Shown one piece after another: positions 37,862 through 46,396 of a DNA stretch of 64,000 bases. Origin of the DNA: Bacillus stratosphericus. Lineage in GTDB: Bacteria; Bacillota; Bacilli; Bacillales; Bacillaceae. The stretch is taken from the NCBI RefSeq assembly GCF_020524495.1, contig NZ_JAIVLB010000007.1, positions 41,495 to 105,494 on the forward strand, given 5' to 3'. A model generated the notes under the pieces. It was not told the origin of the DNA. It searched no databases and saw only the letters and a list, made by a program, of their open reading frames with translations. Position numbers and translations under genes: made by a program. Numbering within the stretch: the first letter of the stretch is position 1; every line of letters begins with the position of its first letter.

Positions 37862-38005
37862 ATGGGTATCATCATATGGATCATATTATGTATGGCTGTT
37901 TTGTTTTCTGCTCGCTTCGCATTACATCCTTTAGGAAAAGAACATAAAATCAAACCGTTTCAATCAATTGATGATTTTTTTGTTGATAAGGATAGGCAAG
38001 AGTGA
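37862..38005 (+). CDS. Small membrane protein, unknown
   Basis: 47 codons from ATG with GGAAAGGGG nine bases upstream. The first 20 residues (MGIIIWIILCMAVLFSARFA) form a membrane helix; the tail is hydrophilic (KEHKIKPFQSIDDFFVDKDR). Ends 38003-38005 just before a bidirectional terminator. Divergent from ykvZ. Looks like a real gene; no function can be assigned. Confidence 0.65.
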   Translation: MGIIIWIILCMAVLFSARFALHPLGKEHKIKPFQSIDDFFVDKDRQE

Positions 38006-38056
38006 CAAAAAATCACGATGACATTTCCATATTTCGGATGTTCATCGTGATTTTTT
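38006..38056. terminator. Bidirectional terminator
   Basis: AAAAAATCACGATGA ... TCATCGTGATTTTTTTT inverted repeat between the small membrane protein gene and convergent ykvY. Confidence 0.85.
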
Positions 38057-39151
38057 TTAATGGATGATCGTCAGCTCTTTTGGATAATTGGTTAAGGTGA
38101 CTGGACCATCTGCTGTAATGAGAACATCATCTTCAATTCTAACCCCGCCGACTCCTGGTACATAAATACCCGGCTCAATCGTATAGACCATACCTTCCTG
38201 CAGAAGGTCGTCATTGGCTTGGCTCATGGAAGGAAATTCATGAACAGAGACTCCTAATCCATGTCCAAGGCGGTGCGGGAAATATTCTCCATATCCCGCT
38301 TCTGTGATCAGCCCTCTTGCCTTTAAGTCAAGGTCACCGATTCTCACACCTGGCTGACTCATTTCAAGTGCGGCCATTTCTGCTTTTAATACGGTGTGAT
38401 AAATGTCCTTTTGCTTTTCAGATGCTTCTTGGAAGATAAACGTTCTCGTAATATCTGAACAATATCCATCCACAATGACGCCAAGGTCAAATAATACAAA
38501 ATCGCCTTTTTTTAAGGCTGTCTGTCCTGGATTCCCATGAGGTTCGCCTGATTTTTCACCAAAAAGAACCATTGTTGAAAAGGACATGCCTTGGATACCT
38601 TTTTTCTTTAGTTCATATTCAATGAAAGCGAGCACTTCTGTTTCTGTGATCCCTTCTTTTAAGGCGTTGACCCCAATGTTTACACCTTTATCAGCCAATT
38701 GAGCGGCTTTTTTCAGTGTCGCTATTTCAGCTTCGTCCTTAATCAGTCTTAGCTGGTTTAGTTCCTCTTCTGCCCGGACGAATGTTTCTGCACCCGTGAC
38801 AGCGTGTAGCTGCTCTGCTCGTTGCAGTGGAATTGATTCTTTTTCAATCGCAAGACGAGTCGCTCGTATACCTCGTTTTTCTATCGCTGACTGAATGAAT
38901 TCAAATGGGTTTTCATGGTCTTCATACCCAATGATATCGCCCGACCATCCAGCATTCTTCGCCTGCTCTACTTCCATCTTAGGCAAAATAAAAAATGGAT
39001 CTGCTTCCTGAAAAACAAACAGCCCCATGACTCTTTCGTGCGGCTCTGTGAAGTATCCTGATAGATAAAACACATTTTCCTTTGTATGTATAAATGCACC
39101 TTGAATGTCTTTTTTCTGAAGCCAAGAAGACAAGTTTTTCATTCGGTTCAT
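38057..39151 (-). CDS. ykvY: Xaa-Pro dipeptidase-like M24 peptidase YkvY
   Basis: 364 residues: creatinase-like N-terminal domain (about 1-130) and pita-bread metallopeptidase domain. Metal ligands visible: VLFDLGVIVDGYCSDITRTF (two Asp), HRLGHGLGVSVHE (His), TIEPGIYVPG (Glu) and GGVRIEDDVL (Glu). Expected to cleave X-Pro dipeptides in the cytoplasm. ATG at 39151 follows GAGGAGGAT. Confidence 0.9.
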   Translation of the reverse strand: MNRMKNLSSWLQKKDIQGAFIHTKENVFYLSGYFTEPHERVMGLFVFQEADPFFILPKMEVEQAKNAGWSGDIIGYEDHENPFEFIQSAIEKRGIRATRLAIEKESIPLQRAEQLHAVTGAETFVRAEEELNQLRLIKDEAEIATLKKAAQLADKGVNIGVNALKEGITETEVLAFIEYELKKKGIQGMSFSTMVLFGEKSGEPHGNPGQTALKKGDFVLFDLGVIVDGYCSDITRTFIFQEASEKQKDIYHTVLKAEMAALEMSQPGVRIGDLDLKARGLITEAGYGEYFPHRLGHGLGVSVHEFPSMSQANDDLLQEGMVYTIEPGIYVPGVGGVRIEDDVLITADGPVTLTNYPKELTIIH

Positions 39152-39213
39152 CGTATCCTCCTCACACGGTTTTACTACTGATCTATTGTATCAGTTTTTG
39201 CTGCATTTCGCAC

Positions 39214-39243
39214 AAAAGCGCACTGACTTCATGTCAGTGCACC
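39214..39243 (-). terminator. Terminator of zosA
   Basis: Minus strand GCACTGACATGAAGTCAGTGC stem followed by GCTTTTG, 15 bases after zosA. Confidence 0.75.
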
Positions 39244-39255
39244 ATGATGAGTTGC

Positions 39256-41175
39256 TTAAGATGCACGAAGCAGACGCAGCCCATTTAAAATAACCAAAAT
39301 CGTACTTCCTTCATGCCCAATAACACCCAAAGGCAAATCAAGGACTTGTGAGAAATTCGCACAAATTAAGAGGCAAATTACAGTTAATGAAAAGATAATG
39401 TTTTGTTTAATGATTCTATTCATCTTTCTTGAAAGGCGGATCATCTTTGTCAGGTTATTTAAGTTGTTCTTCATTAAAATAAGATCCGCTGTTTCTAGGG
39501 CAACGTCTGTGCCCCCGCCCATCGCAACCCCAACATCTGCTGTGGCAAGTGCAGGTGCATCATTTATTCCGTCACCTACCATAATAATAGAATCACCTTG
39601 TTTTTTTAGTTTGTTGACTTCGTTTACCTTTTCATCTGGAAGGCATTCAGCAACCACGGTTTGGATGCCGGCTTCTTCTGCAATGGCTTCAGCTGTTTTT
39701 TTCTGGTCTCCTGTCAGCATAACAGTTTGGATGCCTAAATCATTCAGTTCTTGAATCATTTTTTTGGCTTCTGGCCTTATTTGATCCTTAAGACCAAGAC
39801 ACCCAACGACCTCTTTGTCCTTTTGAACATACACCACTGTATATCCTTTTAATGAAAGATCGTCACCAATTTCTTCAATCTCACGGTCCATTGAAGCCTT
39901 TCCTGCAAAATCCTTCTTCCCAATACGCCATGTTTCTCCATTCAATTGTGCTTTTACACCAAAACCAGAGGTTTCTTCAATGGTTACATGTGCTGATTGT
40001 TCCACTTGATGCTCTTTTGCCATATCAGAAATCGCTTTAGCCAATGGGTGGTTGGATTGACTTTCAATTTGATAGAGCGTCTGATAAAAAGCAGGTTCAT
40101 CTTGTCCTTTTGCTATCACAACTTTTTCTACAGCTGGTTTCCCGCTTGTAATTGTGCCCGTTTTATCAAATGCGATCATCGTGCTTGTGCCGAGCTTTTC
40201 TAAAAAGACGCTTCCTTTCACAAGCATACCGTTTCTTGCGCCGTTTGAGATAAGTGAAAGAGCTGCTGGCATAATGGATGCCACAAGTGCACAAGGTGAT
40301 GCGACGACCATAAACACCATTGCCCGGTAGAAGGTTTCACTCATGCTCCAGCCGAGTACAAAATGAGGAAGAAACATTAAAATAGCTACGGTGATTAATA
40401 CACCTTTTACGTATGCTCCTTCAAATTTTTCGATAAATGCTTGGCTCGGCGAAACACTTTCTTGCGCTGATTCAACAAGCTTAATAATTTTATGGAAAAG
40501 CGTTTCTTCATTATGTTTCGTTACTTTTACTGTTAACGAACCATTTAAGTTGACAGTTCCTGCAAACACATCTTCCCCTTGCCCTTTTTCCTGAGGAACA
40601 GATTCACCAGTGAGTGCAGATTCGTCCACACTTGTTTTTCCGCTTAAGATTACACCATCAGCCGCAATACGTTCTCCAGCTTTGATCATAATACGATCGC
40701 CTGGCGTTAATGATGAAGAGGAGATTCGAATGGTTGTGCCATCTTCCTCAATTAAAGTGGCTTCATCCGGGGCGATACTCATTAAGGCCGTTAAATCTTT
40801 TTTGCTTTTATTTGACGTATACGTTTCAAGCGCACCACTTAATGAAAAAATAAAAATTAAGATGGCACCCTCCGCCCAATATCCAATAATAGCTGAACCT
40901 ATCGCTGCGAAAATCATCAAAAGCTCAACATTCAATGTCTTAGATGAAATAGTTTCTTCTATTCCTTCTTTCGCCTTTGCAAATCCTCCGATGGCAAAAG
41001 CAAGGATGAAAAGAGGAATACTCCACATGCTTTTATCCTCTAAAACCCATCCAATCAAGATGAGAATCCCCGAAATCCCTGCTGCAATTAATTCTCCGTG
41101 CTGTGCCCACTTGTGAAAATATCTTTTTGATTCCTTTTGATTTGTCGTTTGATATAGTGATGAATTCTCATTCAT
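39256..41175 (-). CDS. zosA: P-type metal-transporting ATPase ZosA
   Basis: P1B-type ATPase, 639 residues; in B. subtilis ZosA imports zinc under peroxide stress in the PerR regulon. Seen: CPx motif VASPCALVASIMPAALSL, phosphorylation site DKTGTITSG, and MVGDGINDAPALATADVGVA; TGESVPQEKG actuator loop. No N-terminal heavy-metal-associated CxxC domain, consistent with ZosA. ATG at 41175 follows GGGAGGAG. Three Fur/PerR-like boxes lie upstream. Confidence 0.9.
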   Translation of the reverse strand: MNENSSLYQTTNQKESKRYFHKWAQHGELIAAGISGILILIGWVLEDKSMWSIPLFILAFAIGGFAKAKEGIEETISSKTLNVELLMIFAAIGSAIIGYWAEGAILIFIFSLSGALETYTSNKSKKDLTALMSIAPDEATLIEEDGTTIRISSSSLTPGDRIMIKAGERIAADGVILSGKTSVDESALTGESVPQEKGQGEDVFAGTVNLNGSLTVKVTKHNEETLFHKIIKLVESAQESVSPSQAFIEKFEGAYVKGVLITVAILMFLPHFVLGWSMSETFYRAMVFMVVASPCALVASIMPAALSLISNGARNGMLVKGSVFLEKLGTSTMIAFDKTGTITSGKPAVEKVVIAKGQDEPAFYQTLYQIESQSNHPLAKAISDMAKEHQVEQSAHVTIEETSGFGVKAQLNGETWRIGKKDFAGKASMDREIEEIGDDLSLKGYTVVYVQKDKEVVGCLGLKDQIRPEAKKMIQELNDLGIQTVMLTGDQKKTAEAIAEEAGIQTVVAECLPDEKVNEVNKLKKQGDSIIMVGDGINDAPALATADVGVAMGGGTDVALETADLILMKNNLNNLTKMIRLSRKMNRIIKQNIIFSLTVICLLICANFSQVLDLPLGVIGHEGSTILVILNGLRLLRAS

Positions 41176-41196
41176 GATCGTTTTCTCCTCCCTAAT

Positions 41197-41354
41197 TGAT
41201 AATTATTTTCATATCATCAATCGTTACCCGTTCCGTTTTCCATCTATATTCTTATGATTTTTCAAGCTTCCTGTAGGTCTGTAACTCATTATAACAGGTT
41301 CTGATCAATTTTCAATTAATAATTATTTTAATTTCTTTTTGATAATAATTATCA
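41197..41354 (-). promoter_or_regulatory. zosA promoter with three Fur/PerR-like boxes
   Basis: Promoter on the minus strand: TTGAAA, 16-base spacer, TATAAT, about 120 bases before zosA. Box A is a perfect 7-1-7 palindrome TGATAATAATTATCA (41340-41354) upstream of the -35; box B, a weaker AATAATTATTAAT sequence (about 41315-41330), abuts the -35; box C, TGATAATTATTTTCA (41197-41211, two mismatches), lies in the leader next to the ribosome site. PerR control is known for B. subtilis zosA. Confidence 0.7.
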
Positions 41355-41418
41355 TTATTGAAATAGACCTTTCCTATCCTCCTCAAGCAAAGTTTATTCA
41401 AATGAAAGCAATGGAACA

Positions 41419-41453
41419 CAAAAAAGAACCAAAGGAATGTCCATTGGTTCTTT
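41419..41453 (-). terminator. Terminator of stoA
   Basis: Minus strand AAAGAACCAATGGACATTCC then TTTGGTTCTTTTTT downstream of stoA. Confidence 0.8.
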
Positions 41454-41469
41454 ACAGAAAGGATGTATT

Positions 41470-41958
41470 TTACGAATTCGTCCATTCTTTGATTTGTTTT
41501 TTCGTCATTGGGCCTACATGGTTTTTTACCACTTCTCCTTTTTCATTAATGAAGAAGGTCGTTGGGATGGTGATGATTTGGTATTTTTTCATCAACTCTC
41601 CGCGTTCATCTAAAACGATCGGGAATGTAAACTTTTTGTCTTTTACAAATTGGGCGACAGCGTTTTTACTTTGTTCAGCACCTAGTAAATTAACAGTCAG
41701 TATGTCAACATCACTCTGATTTTCTTTGACGATCTGCTCAAAGGCTGGGAGCTCCATTTTGCAGGACGGGCACCATGTTGTCCAAAAATGAAGGATCGCT
41801 CGTTTCCCTTTCGGCGGTATGAATTGCGTTTCGCCAGTTAATGTAGGAACCTCTATCCTCGGTGCCATAACAGGCTGTTTCGCTTTTACCTCTGTATTCA
41901 TCAAAAATGAAAGAATAGTCATGATCAGAAGACTGGCGAGCAGATATTTACGATTCAT
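41470..41958 (-). CDS. stoA: Spore cortex thiol-disulfide oxidoreductase StoA
   Basis: Membrane-anchored thioredoxin-like protein acting in the forespore intermembrane space to reduce disulfides in cortex-synthesis proteins. 162 residues: signal anchor (about 5-25, YLLASLLIMTILSFLMN) and TlpA/ResA-like fold with active site WCPSC (WCPPC is more common) and cis-Pro region ITIPTTFFINEKG. ATG at 41958 follows AAGGAAG. The frame extends 18 codons upstream to the ykvU stop, without a site. Downstream of ykvU. Confidence 0.9.
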   Translation of the reverse strand: MNRKYLLASLLIMTILSFLMNTEVKAKQPVMAPRIEVPTLTGETQFIPPKGKRAILHFWTTWCPSCKMELPAFEQIVKENQSDVDILTVNLLGAEQSKNAVAQFVKDKKFTFPIVLDERGELMKKYQIITIPTTFFINEKGEVVKNHVGPMTKKQIKEWTNS

Positions 41959-42012
41959 CAGGATCTTCCTTCCCAGTTTTCTAATAGCTTGCCCTCTAGT
42001 TGAAGATGACAT

Positions 42013-43329
42013 TCAACCTTTTTTCATTGTGAGAAACATCGAAACGCCGAGCTCCTTACAAATCGTTGCATAATGCAGAGCAGTCAATAGCAGCATGCCC
42101 GTGTTCATCCCTAATATGACCCCCATCATATTCAGAGCTTCCATTGATCCGAGGAAATACACCATAGAAAACGTGACCACATGCACCCATATATTATGTA
42201 GGAACACATCTTTAATCAGCCCCATACCGATTAAACACGCTTGAAATGGCATTACAAACAGGTGGCATAAAAAGTATGGCCAGAGCAGCTGTAAATAGAC
42301 AGCGGCTTGCGATGAATCAAAAAAGAGCTGCGTGAGCGGATTAGCCAAATAATACATCACCATCACGGCAGGCACCCCATATCCAAATGTAATCAAAATC
42401 GCCTGCTTTACACGTTTTTTCACAAGATGATACTGCCCTAAAGCATAGGCTTCAGATACATTTGGAATCATCACAATCATGATCGAATGAGCGATAAATG
42501 CCGGGAAAAAACCGATCGACATCGCTACACCAGCAAGCATTCCGTAGTGATCAACAGCTAATGTTCCCGATATGCCAGCTGCAACGAGGGATCCCTTGAT
42601 TAAAAAGGGTTCAACGGCATTGGCGATGGCATGAAAAATGCGCATCCCAGTTGTTGGAATGGAGACCGCCAACAAGCGCTTTCTTACATCTATCCCTCTT
42701 AATTCAACAGATCTCACGTTTACAGCATTTTTCGCCATAACGTATTGGGAGTATAAATAGATAAAGACAACAAGATCACTCGCAACTATGACTCCAATAG
42801 CGATAAGTACCGCTGTTTCGATATCAAAGGAATACCAATGAAAAAACAAAAACAAGCAGATGAGCTGGATTGTTTTTTTTAACATATTCGCTAGGGCGAT
42901 TCTGCCCATTTCCTGCTTCCCCATAAAATAACCACGTGCGATAGAAGTAAACGCGATAATAGGAATGAGTGACAGCACCAACCCTTTCATCAGTGGATGA
43001 TACGACTGAAACACTGGAATGAACGGCAATACAACCGCTGCTATCCCTGTAGTTGTGCAAGTCACCACAAGCGTCATTTTAAATGCATGACGCAGCATAC
43101 TTTTATGAAGACGCTCATGCGATTCTGCAATGAATTTAGAAATGGAGACTGGCAGCTCTAAACTAGCGATCACAAGCACAAGCATGATAATTGGAAGGAT
43201 ACTCATATAAAGACCCATTCCATGTTCTCCAAGCTCTCTCGCTAAAATCATATTGACTAAAAACTCTATACACTCCGCTATGAAAGCTGCGACAGATAGC
43301 AGAATGACCCCTTTTACAAATCGATTCAT
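42013..43329 (-). CDS. ykvU: YkvU, SpoVB-like membrane protein
   Basis: 438 residues with 12-14 predicted membrane segments, of the polysaccharide-flippase/MATE-like superfamily related to SpoVB. In B. subtilis ykvU is expressed in the mother cell (SigE) and is associated with stoA. Features: VNMILARELGEHGMGLYMS near the N-terminus and GIDVRKRLLAVSIPTTGMR in the middle. ATG at 43329 follows AAGGGGAGG. It precedes stoA by about 50 bases, probably one operon. Transported substrate unknown. Confidence 0.88.
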   Translation of the reverse strand: MNRFVKGVILLSVAAFIAECIEFLVNMILARELGEHGMGLYMSILPIIMLVLVIASLELPVSISKFIAESHERLHKSMLRHAFKMTLVVTCTTTGIAAVVLPFIPVFQSYHPLMKGLVLSLIPIIAFTSIARGYFMGKQEMGRIALANMLKKTIQLICLFLFFHWYSFDIETAVLIAIGVIVASDLVVFIYLYSQYVMAKNAVNVRSVELRGIDVRKRLLAVSIPTTGMRIFHAIANAVEPFLIKGSLVAAGISGTLAVDHYGMLAGVAMSIGFFPAFIAHSIMIVMIPNVSEAYALGQYHLVKKRVKQAILITFGYGVPAVMVMYYLANPLTQLFFDSSQAAVYLQLLWPYFLCHLFVMPFQACLIGMGLIKDVFLHNIWVHVVTFSMVYFLGSMEALNMMGVILGMNTGMLLLTALHYATICKELGVSMFLTMKKG

Positions 43330-43407
43330 GTAGCCTCCCCTTGTCTAAAAGCAAATTCTTTTCCCAGTCTATGAGACAAGTACTGAAAATATTTTGATAA
43401 TTGAAGA

Positions 43408-43441
43408 CAAAAAAGCAACGACCTGTTGATCGTTGCTTTTC
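43408..43441. terminator. Terminator ykvT
   Basis: AAAAGCAACGA-CCTGTTGA-TCGTTGCTTTT inverted repeat next to the ykvT stop codon. Confidence 0.85.
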
Positions 43442-43442
43442 T

Positions 43443-44111
43443 TTACACTGCAAATACGTGACGGCCGATGCGCTCTACAATTTTACAAGAACGAATCCAA
43501 TTATCTGTGGCAATTTTCGGATTGTAAAAATAAATGGCCTTTGTCGTTCTATCATCTACTTTCACAACCTGCTTCACAGCCTTAATCGAATCTTGATCTG
43601 CCTTATCATTGATACTTCCATTGGAAACTGGTTGGAAAGCATTTCGCTGATAAATAACCCCTCTGACACTGTCAGGAAAAGAGCCATGTTCTACCCGGTT
43701 TAAGACAACGCTCGCCACAGCTTTTTTTCCTTCGTACGATTCACCTTTTGCTTCAGCATGTACCAATCTAGAAAGCAAGTCCATCTCTTCATTCGTATAA
43801 CGCGTTTTATTTTTTGAGCTTACCTCTTTCGTCGTTTCAGACATTACTTTTTTCTTTTGCTTCGGTTTTAAAGCCTTTTCTTCCGTTAGCGTACTTAGCA
43901 TTTTGACTTTCGGCTGATGCTTCTCCTCTGAAAATGCTGGGATGTCCGTGTAATGATCATCTTGATCTATATATGAAAGCTGATGCTTAACAGATGCTTG
44001 TGCAAGTTTCTGACTTAATGTGCCTTGCTGATTTTGTATATTGTTATTGTCCATTTTCATCGCTGAGACTAGTATCAGGATGACAAAAAGAGCTGTATGA
44101 ATTTTAATCAA
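43443..44111 (-). CDS. ykvT: YkvT, SleB-like cell-wall hydrolase
   Basis: Hydrolase_2 (SleB/CwlJ) family, 222 residues: signal anchor (HTALFVILILVSAMKM), a Lys-rich linker (about 80-110) and C-terminal catalytic domain (about 125-222; LSRLVHAEAKGESYEGKKAV with the catalytic Glu, VLNRVEHGSFPDSV, NAFQPVSNG). TTG at 44111 is chosen because AAAGGAGG lies ten bases upstream; an ATG further upstream would place that ribosome site inside the gene. Likely a germination or spore wall enzyme by family. Confidence 0.8.
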   Translation of the reverse strand: MIKIHTALFVILILVSAMKMDNNNIQNQQGTLSQKLAQASVKHQLSYIDQDDHYTDIPAFSEEKHQPKVKMLSTLTEEKALKPKQKKKVMSETTKEVSSKNKTRYTNEEMDLLSRLVHAEAKGESYEGKKAVASVVLNRVEHGSFPDSVRGVIYQRNAFQPVSNGSINDKADQDSIKAVKQVVKVDDRTTKAIYFYNPKIATDNWIRSCKIVERIGRHVFAV

Positions 44112-44262
44112 TTGCTTAATTCCTCCTTTCATCAAAGTAGGACGTAAGATACTTGTCCACTCTAACAAGAGCTTCTTTTATTTTCACGCACAAAGATTTG
44201 CATGCCTGTCCAAATTCCGTCATTAACTGGCATGTCCTAGTTGTAATACACACGAACTGGAA

Positions 44263-44370
44263 ATGTTAGCGCTTAAAAAGGCCTCTTTTCAGCCTATAAT
44301 CATCCTTATGATCCTGATTATGGGTTATTACATTTTCTTTTCATATGTATCAGGCTGGTTTGAAGCGTGA
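44263..44370 (+). CDS. Possible 35-residue membrane peptide
   Basis: ATG 44263 begins MLALKKASFQPIIILMIL and continues IMGYYIFFSYVSGWFEA: basic N-terminus and one membrane helix. The ribosome site (CTGGAA) is weak. The 3' half overlaps an ORF on the other strand. Tentative. Confidence 0.35.
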   Translation: MLALKKASFQPIIILMILIMGYYIFFSYVSGWFEA

Positions 44371-44573
44371 CAAAAAAGCTTCTTGCTTCTTTAAGATATT
44401 CAAAAATAACATCTCCACCATGTTTGGCCATTCTGCGAAATTGTTTAAAATCATCTTGCTTTACCAAAACAGAAAGAACGAAAAGATAAAAAATCATCTC
44501 TTGAATGGTTAAACTTGCTTCTCTGTCCCATTCCGTCATGATTCAAGTATTGTGTGATTTGTTCTTCAGTCAA
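44318..44573 (-). pseudogene. Unknown small gene, apparently frameshifted
   Basis: TTG 44573 has a good ribosome site (AAAGGAG, eight bases) and reads MTEEQITQYLNHDG before running out of frame (stop at 44451). A second frame from 44539 gives MTEWDREASLTIQEMIFYLF ... FKQFRRMAKHGGDVIFEYLK. The two would form one protein of about 84 residues if a one-base shift near 44535-44545 is corrected. Soluble, no known family. It could also be two overlapping ORFs. Confidence 0.4.
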
Positions 44574-44739
44574 AAAAACCGCTCCTTTTTTGCCATGATC
44601 AAATAATAAATATACCATTCGTATGAAAAGCGTATAATGAAAACGAAACAAAACGTCTTTATCCTTTACATTGGCATGAAAATATTGCAAAATACTTTTT
44701 AATAGGTAATGAAATCTGTTTTTAAAGGAGAGGGATCTG

Positions 44740-44928
44740 TTGAAGATTGCAAAAATTGGAAATGTGATCGAATTTAGAAATGGTTTAACAGGTGTAGTTG
44801 AAAAAGTGAATGAAAACTCTGTCATTGTGGATGTCACGATTATGGACAACTATAGAGATTTAGAACTAGATTCACTAACAGTCGTTAATCATAAAAACTA
44901 TAAAATCATCAAAGACTCCGTACATTAA
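44740..44928 (+). CDS. ykvS: YkvS, DUF2187 protein
   Basis: 62 residues, a KOW/SH3-like small basic-acidic protein of the DUF2187 family (IGNVIEFRNGLTGVVEKVNE, LTVVNHKNYKII). Almost identical to B. subtilis YkvS. Start TTG at 44740 after AAAGGAGAGGG. Function unknown. Confidence 0.9.
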   Translation: MKIAKIGNVIEFRNGLTGVVEKVNENSVIVDVTIMDNYRDLELDSLTVVNHKNYKIIKDSVH

Positions 44929-45041
44929 TTTGCAATCCTCAAATCAGACTATCGTTATAAAAAGATATACGAAGCAAAGCTGATCACATCCTATCAAAAA
45001 GGTGAAGGCTATTTCAAATACCTTTTAGTTAAAATAAAGTG

Positions 45042-45533
45042 ATGAGATGCAGTATTAGCTCTAAAAATTCAAATCAAATGATTGTGCGTCTTGGTCAAAT
45101 AGAAGATGCTGTAACTACTTTAGAAATACAGAAATCAGTTATTGCTGAATCAAAATATCGACTTACATCGCCTGAAGAAAACAAAAAAACCCTTTTAGAA
45201 CACCAAGAATGGGTACAGAAAAGAATAGAGAACAAAAATGAGACATACATAGTTGCTGAAAAAGACGGGAAAGTAATTGGTTGGATAGCGTTTGAAAATG
45301 CATCAAATACAAAACGAACTTCTCATGTAGGTTCATTCGAGTTGATGGTTAATAAGAACTATAGAGGTTTAGGCGTAGGGGAAATGTTACTAACAGCCTT
45401 ATTAGATTGGGCAGAAAAGAACCCATCAATTGAAAAGATTTGTTTATCCGTTTTCTCTACAAATCAAAAGGCCATTTCTTTGTACAAAAAGATGGAGTGT
45501 TTTTCATTTCGTCTTGATACATCGTTTGGATGA
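45042..45533 (+). CDS. GNAT acetyltransferase, probably 3'-truncated
   Basis: GCN5-related N-acetyltransferase: VRLGQIEDAVTTLEIQKSVI at the start, acetyl-CoA loop NKNYRGLGVGEMLLTALLDW, then VFSTNQKAISLYKKM. Relatives continue GFxEEGR and about 25 further residues with the last beta strands; here the sequence after YKKM changes to ECFSFRLDTSFG and stops. So the gene lost its 3' end, probably by a deletion or rearrangement. Start uncertain (45042 or 45078); neither has a good ribosome site. Substrate unknown. Confidence 0.65.
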   Translation: MRCSISSKNSNQMIVRLGQIEDAVTTLEIQKSVIAESKYRLTSPEENKKTLLEHQEWVQKRIENKNETYIVAEKDGKVIGWIAFENASNTKRTSHVGSFELMVNKNYRGLGVGEMLLTALLDWAEKNPSIEKICLSVFSTNQKAISLYKKMECFSFRLDTSFG

Positions 45534-45665
45534 AGCATCAGTCTTTTTGCGTATGAAAGGTTTGCATTTCCGCTTTTGTTTTGATGGTCGAGCATATAAT
45601 TGATCCATTAGCAACTTCTCTGTTTTCTCTTCTTTGTTTACAACACATACGCCTCCGTTTTTCAC
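45504..45665 (-). CDS. Possible 53-residue basic protein
   Basis: GTG 45665 lies six bases after AGGAG. The product (MKNGGVCVVNKEEKTEKLLM, then DQLYARPSKQKRKCKPFIRK) is very basic, with three Cys. It overlaps the last 30 bases of the acetyltransferase on the opposite strand. No family recognised. Confidence 0.4.
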   Translation of the reverse strand: MKNGGVCVVNKEEKTEKLLMDQLYARPSKQKRKCKPFIRKKTDASSKRCIKTK

Positions 45666-45722
45666 TCGTTGCTCCTATTTTATCTCAAGGAAAACGTGAT
45701 AAGGAAAAAAAGCACGACCGCC

Positions 45723-45752
45723 TTTACAAACATACGTTCTGTATTGTATAAT
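45723..45752 (+). promoter_or_regulatory. SigA promoter of candidate sRNA
   Basis: TTTACA (45723-45728), 18-base spacer, perfect TATAAT (45747-45752). Confidence 0.65.
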
Positions 45753-45758
45753 ACATTT

Positions 45759-45839
45759 ACGAGCTGATAGCCCCCAGCCGTCCTAGCAAGTTCTATTCCT
45801 ATTGGTATGAGAAGAGTGACATGACTCTTCTCTTTTTTT
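45759..45839 (+). ncRNA. Candidate C-rich trans-acting small RNA
   Basis: A complete short transcription unit of about 81 nt: promoter, start near 45759, an unstructured C-rich stretch (TAGCCCCCAGCCGTCCTAGC, 45769-45788) and an intrinsic terminator GAGAAGAGT-GACATG-ACTCTTCTC followed by T7 (45809-45839). It contains no ORF and the next gene (queF) is on the other strand, so it is not a leader. The C-rich tract could pair with Shine-Dalgarno sequences, as FsrA does. I do not recognise a named sRNA at this place. Confidence 0.55.
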
Positions 45840-45883
45840 ATGTTTTCAGCCTCATATCACTCGGCATGTCTTTTCCTAAATGA

Positions 45884-46381
45884 TTAGCGATTATCAATCG
45901 TTTCTGGATACATATCATGATTCATCATACGATACGACGCCATTTCTTCATACTTTGTCCCAGGTTTTCCGTAGTTCGTATATGGGTCAATTGAAATGCC
46001 GCCTCTTGGTGTGAATTTGCCCCATACTTCGATATACCTTGGGTCCATCAATTCAATTAGATCGTTCATGATAATATTCATACAATCCTCATGGAAGTCA
46101 CCATGGTTACGGAAGCTGAACAAATATAATTTTAACGATTTACTTTCGACCATGATTTCATTGGGAATATAGCTGATATAAATCGTCGCAAAATCCGGTT
46201 GCCCTGTTTGCGGACAAAGAGATGTGAACTCTGGGCAATTGAATTTCACGAAATAATCTCTACTTGTATGTTTATTCGGGAACGTCTCAAGCACTTGTGG
46301 TGCATATTCAAATAAATAATTCGTTCCTTGGTTTCCTAGTAAAGTGACACCTTCTAATTCTTCTGGTTTTCTTGTCGTCAT
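45884..46381 (-). CDS. queF: 7-cyano-7-deazaguanine reductase QueF
   Basis: NADPH-dependent reduction of preQ0 nitrile to preQ1 amine, last step of this pathway before tRNA insertion. 165 residues (type I, tunnel fold). Catalytic Cys in [14 protein letters not shown], and [20 protein letters not shown] contains the family motif. ATG at 46381 follows GAAAGGAATAGG. Last gene of queCDEF. Confidence 0.95.
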   Translation of the reverse strand: MTTRKPEELEGVTLLGNQGTNYLFEYAPQVLETFPNKHTSRDYFVKFNCPEFTSLCPQTGQPDFATIYISYIPNEIMVESKSLKLYLFSFRNHGDFHEDCMNIIMNDLIELMDPRYIEVWGKFTPRGGISIDPYTNYGKPGTKYEEMASYRMMNHDMYPETIDNR

Positions 46382-46396
46382 ATCGCCTATTCCTTT

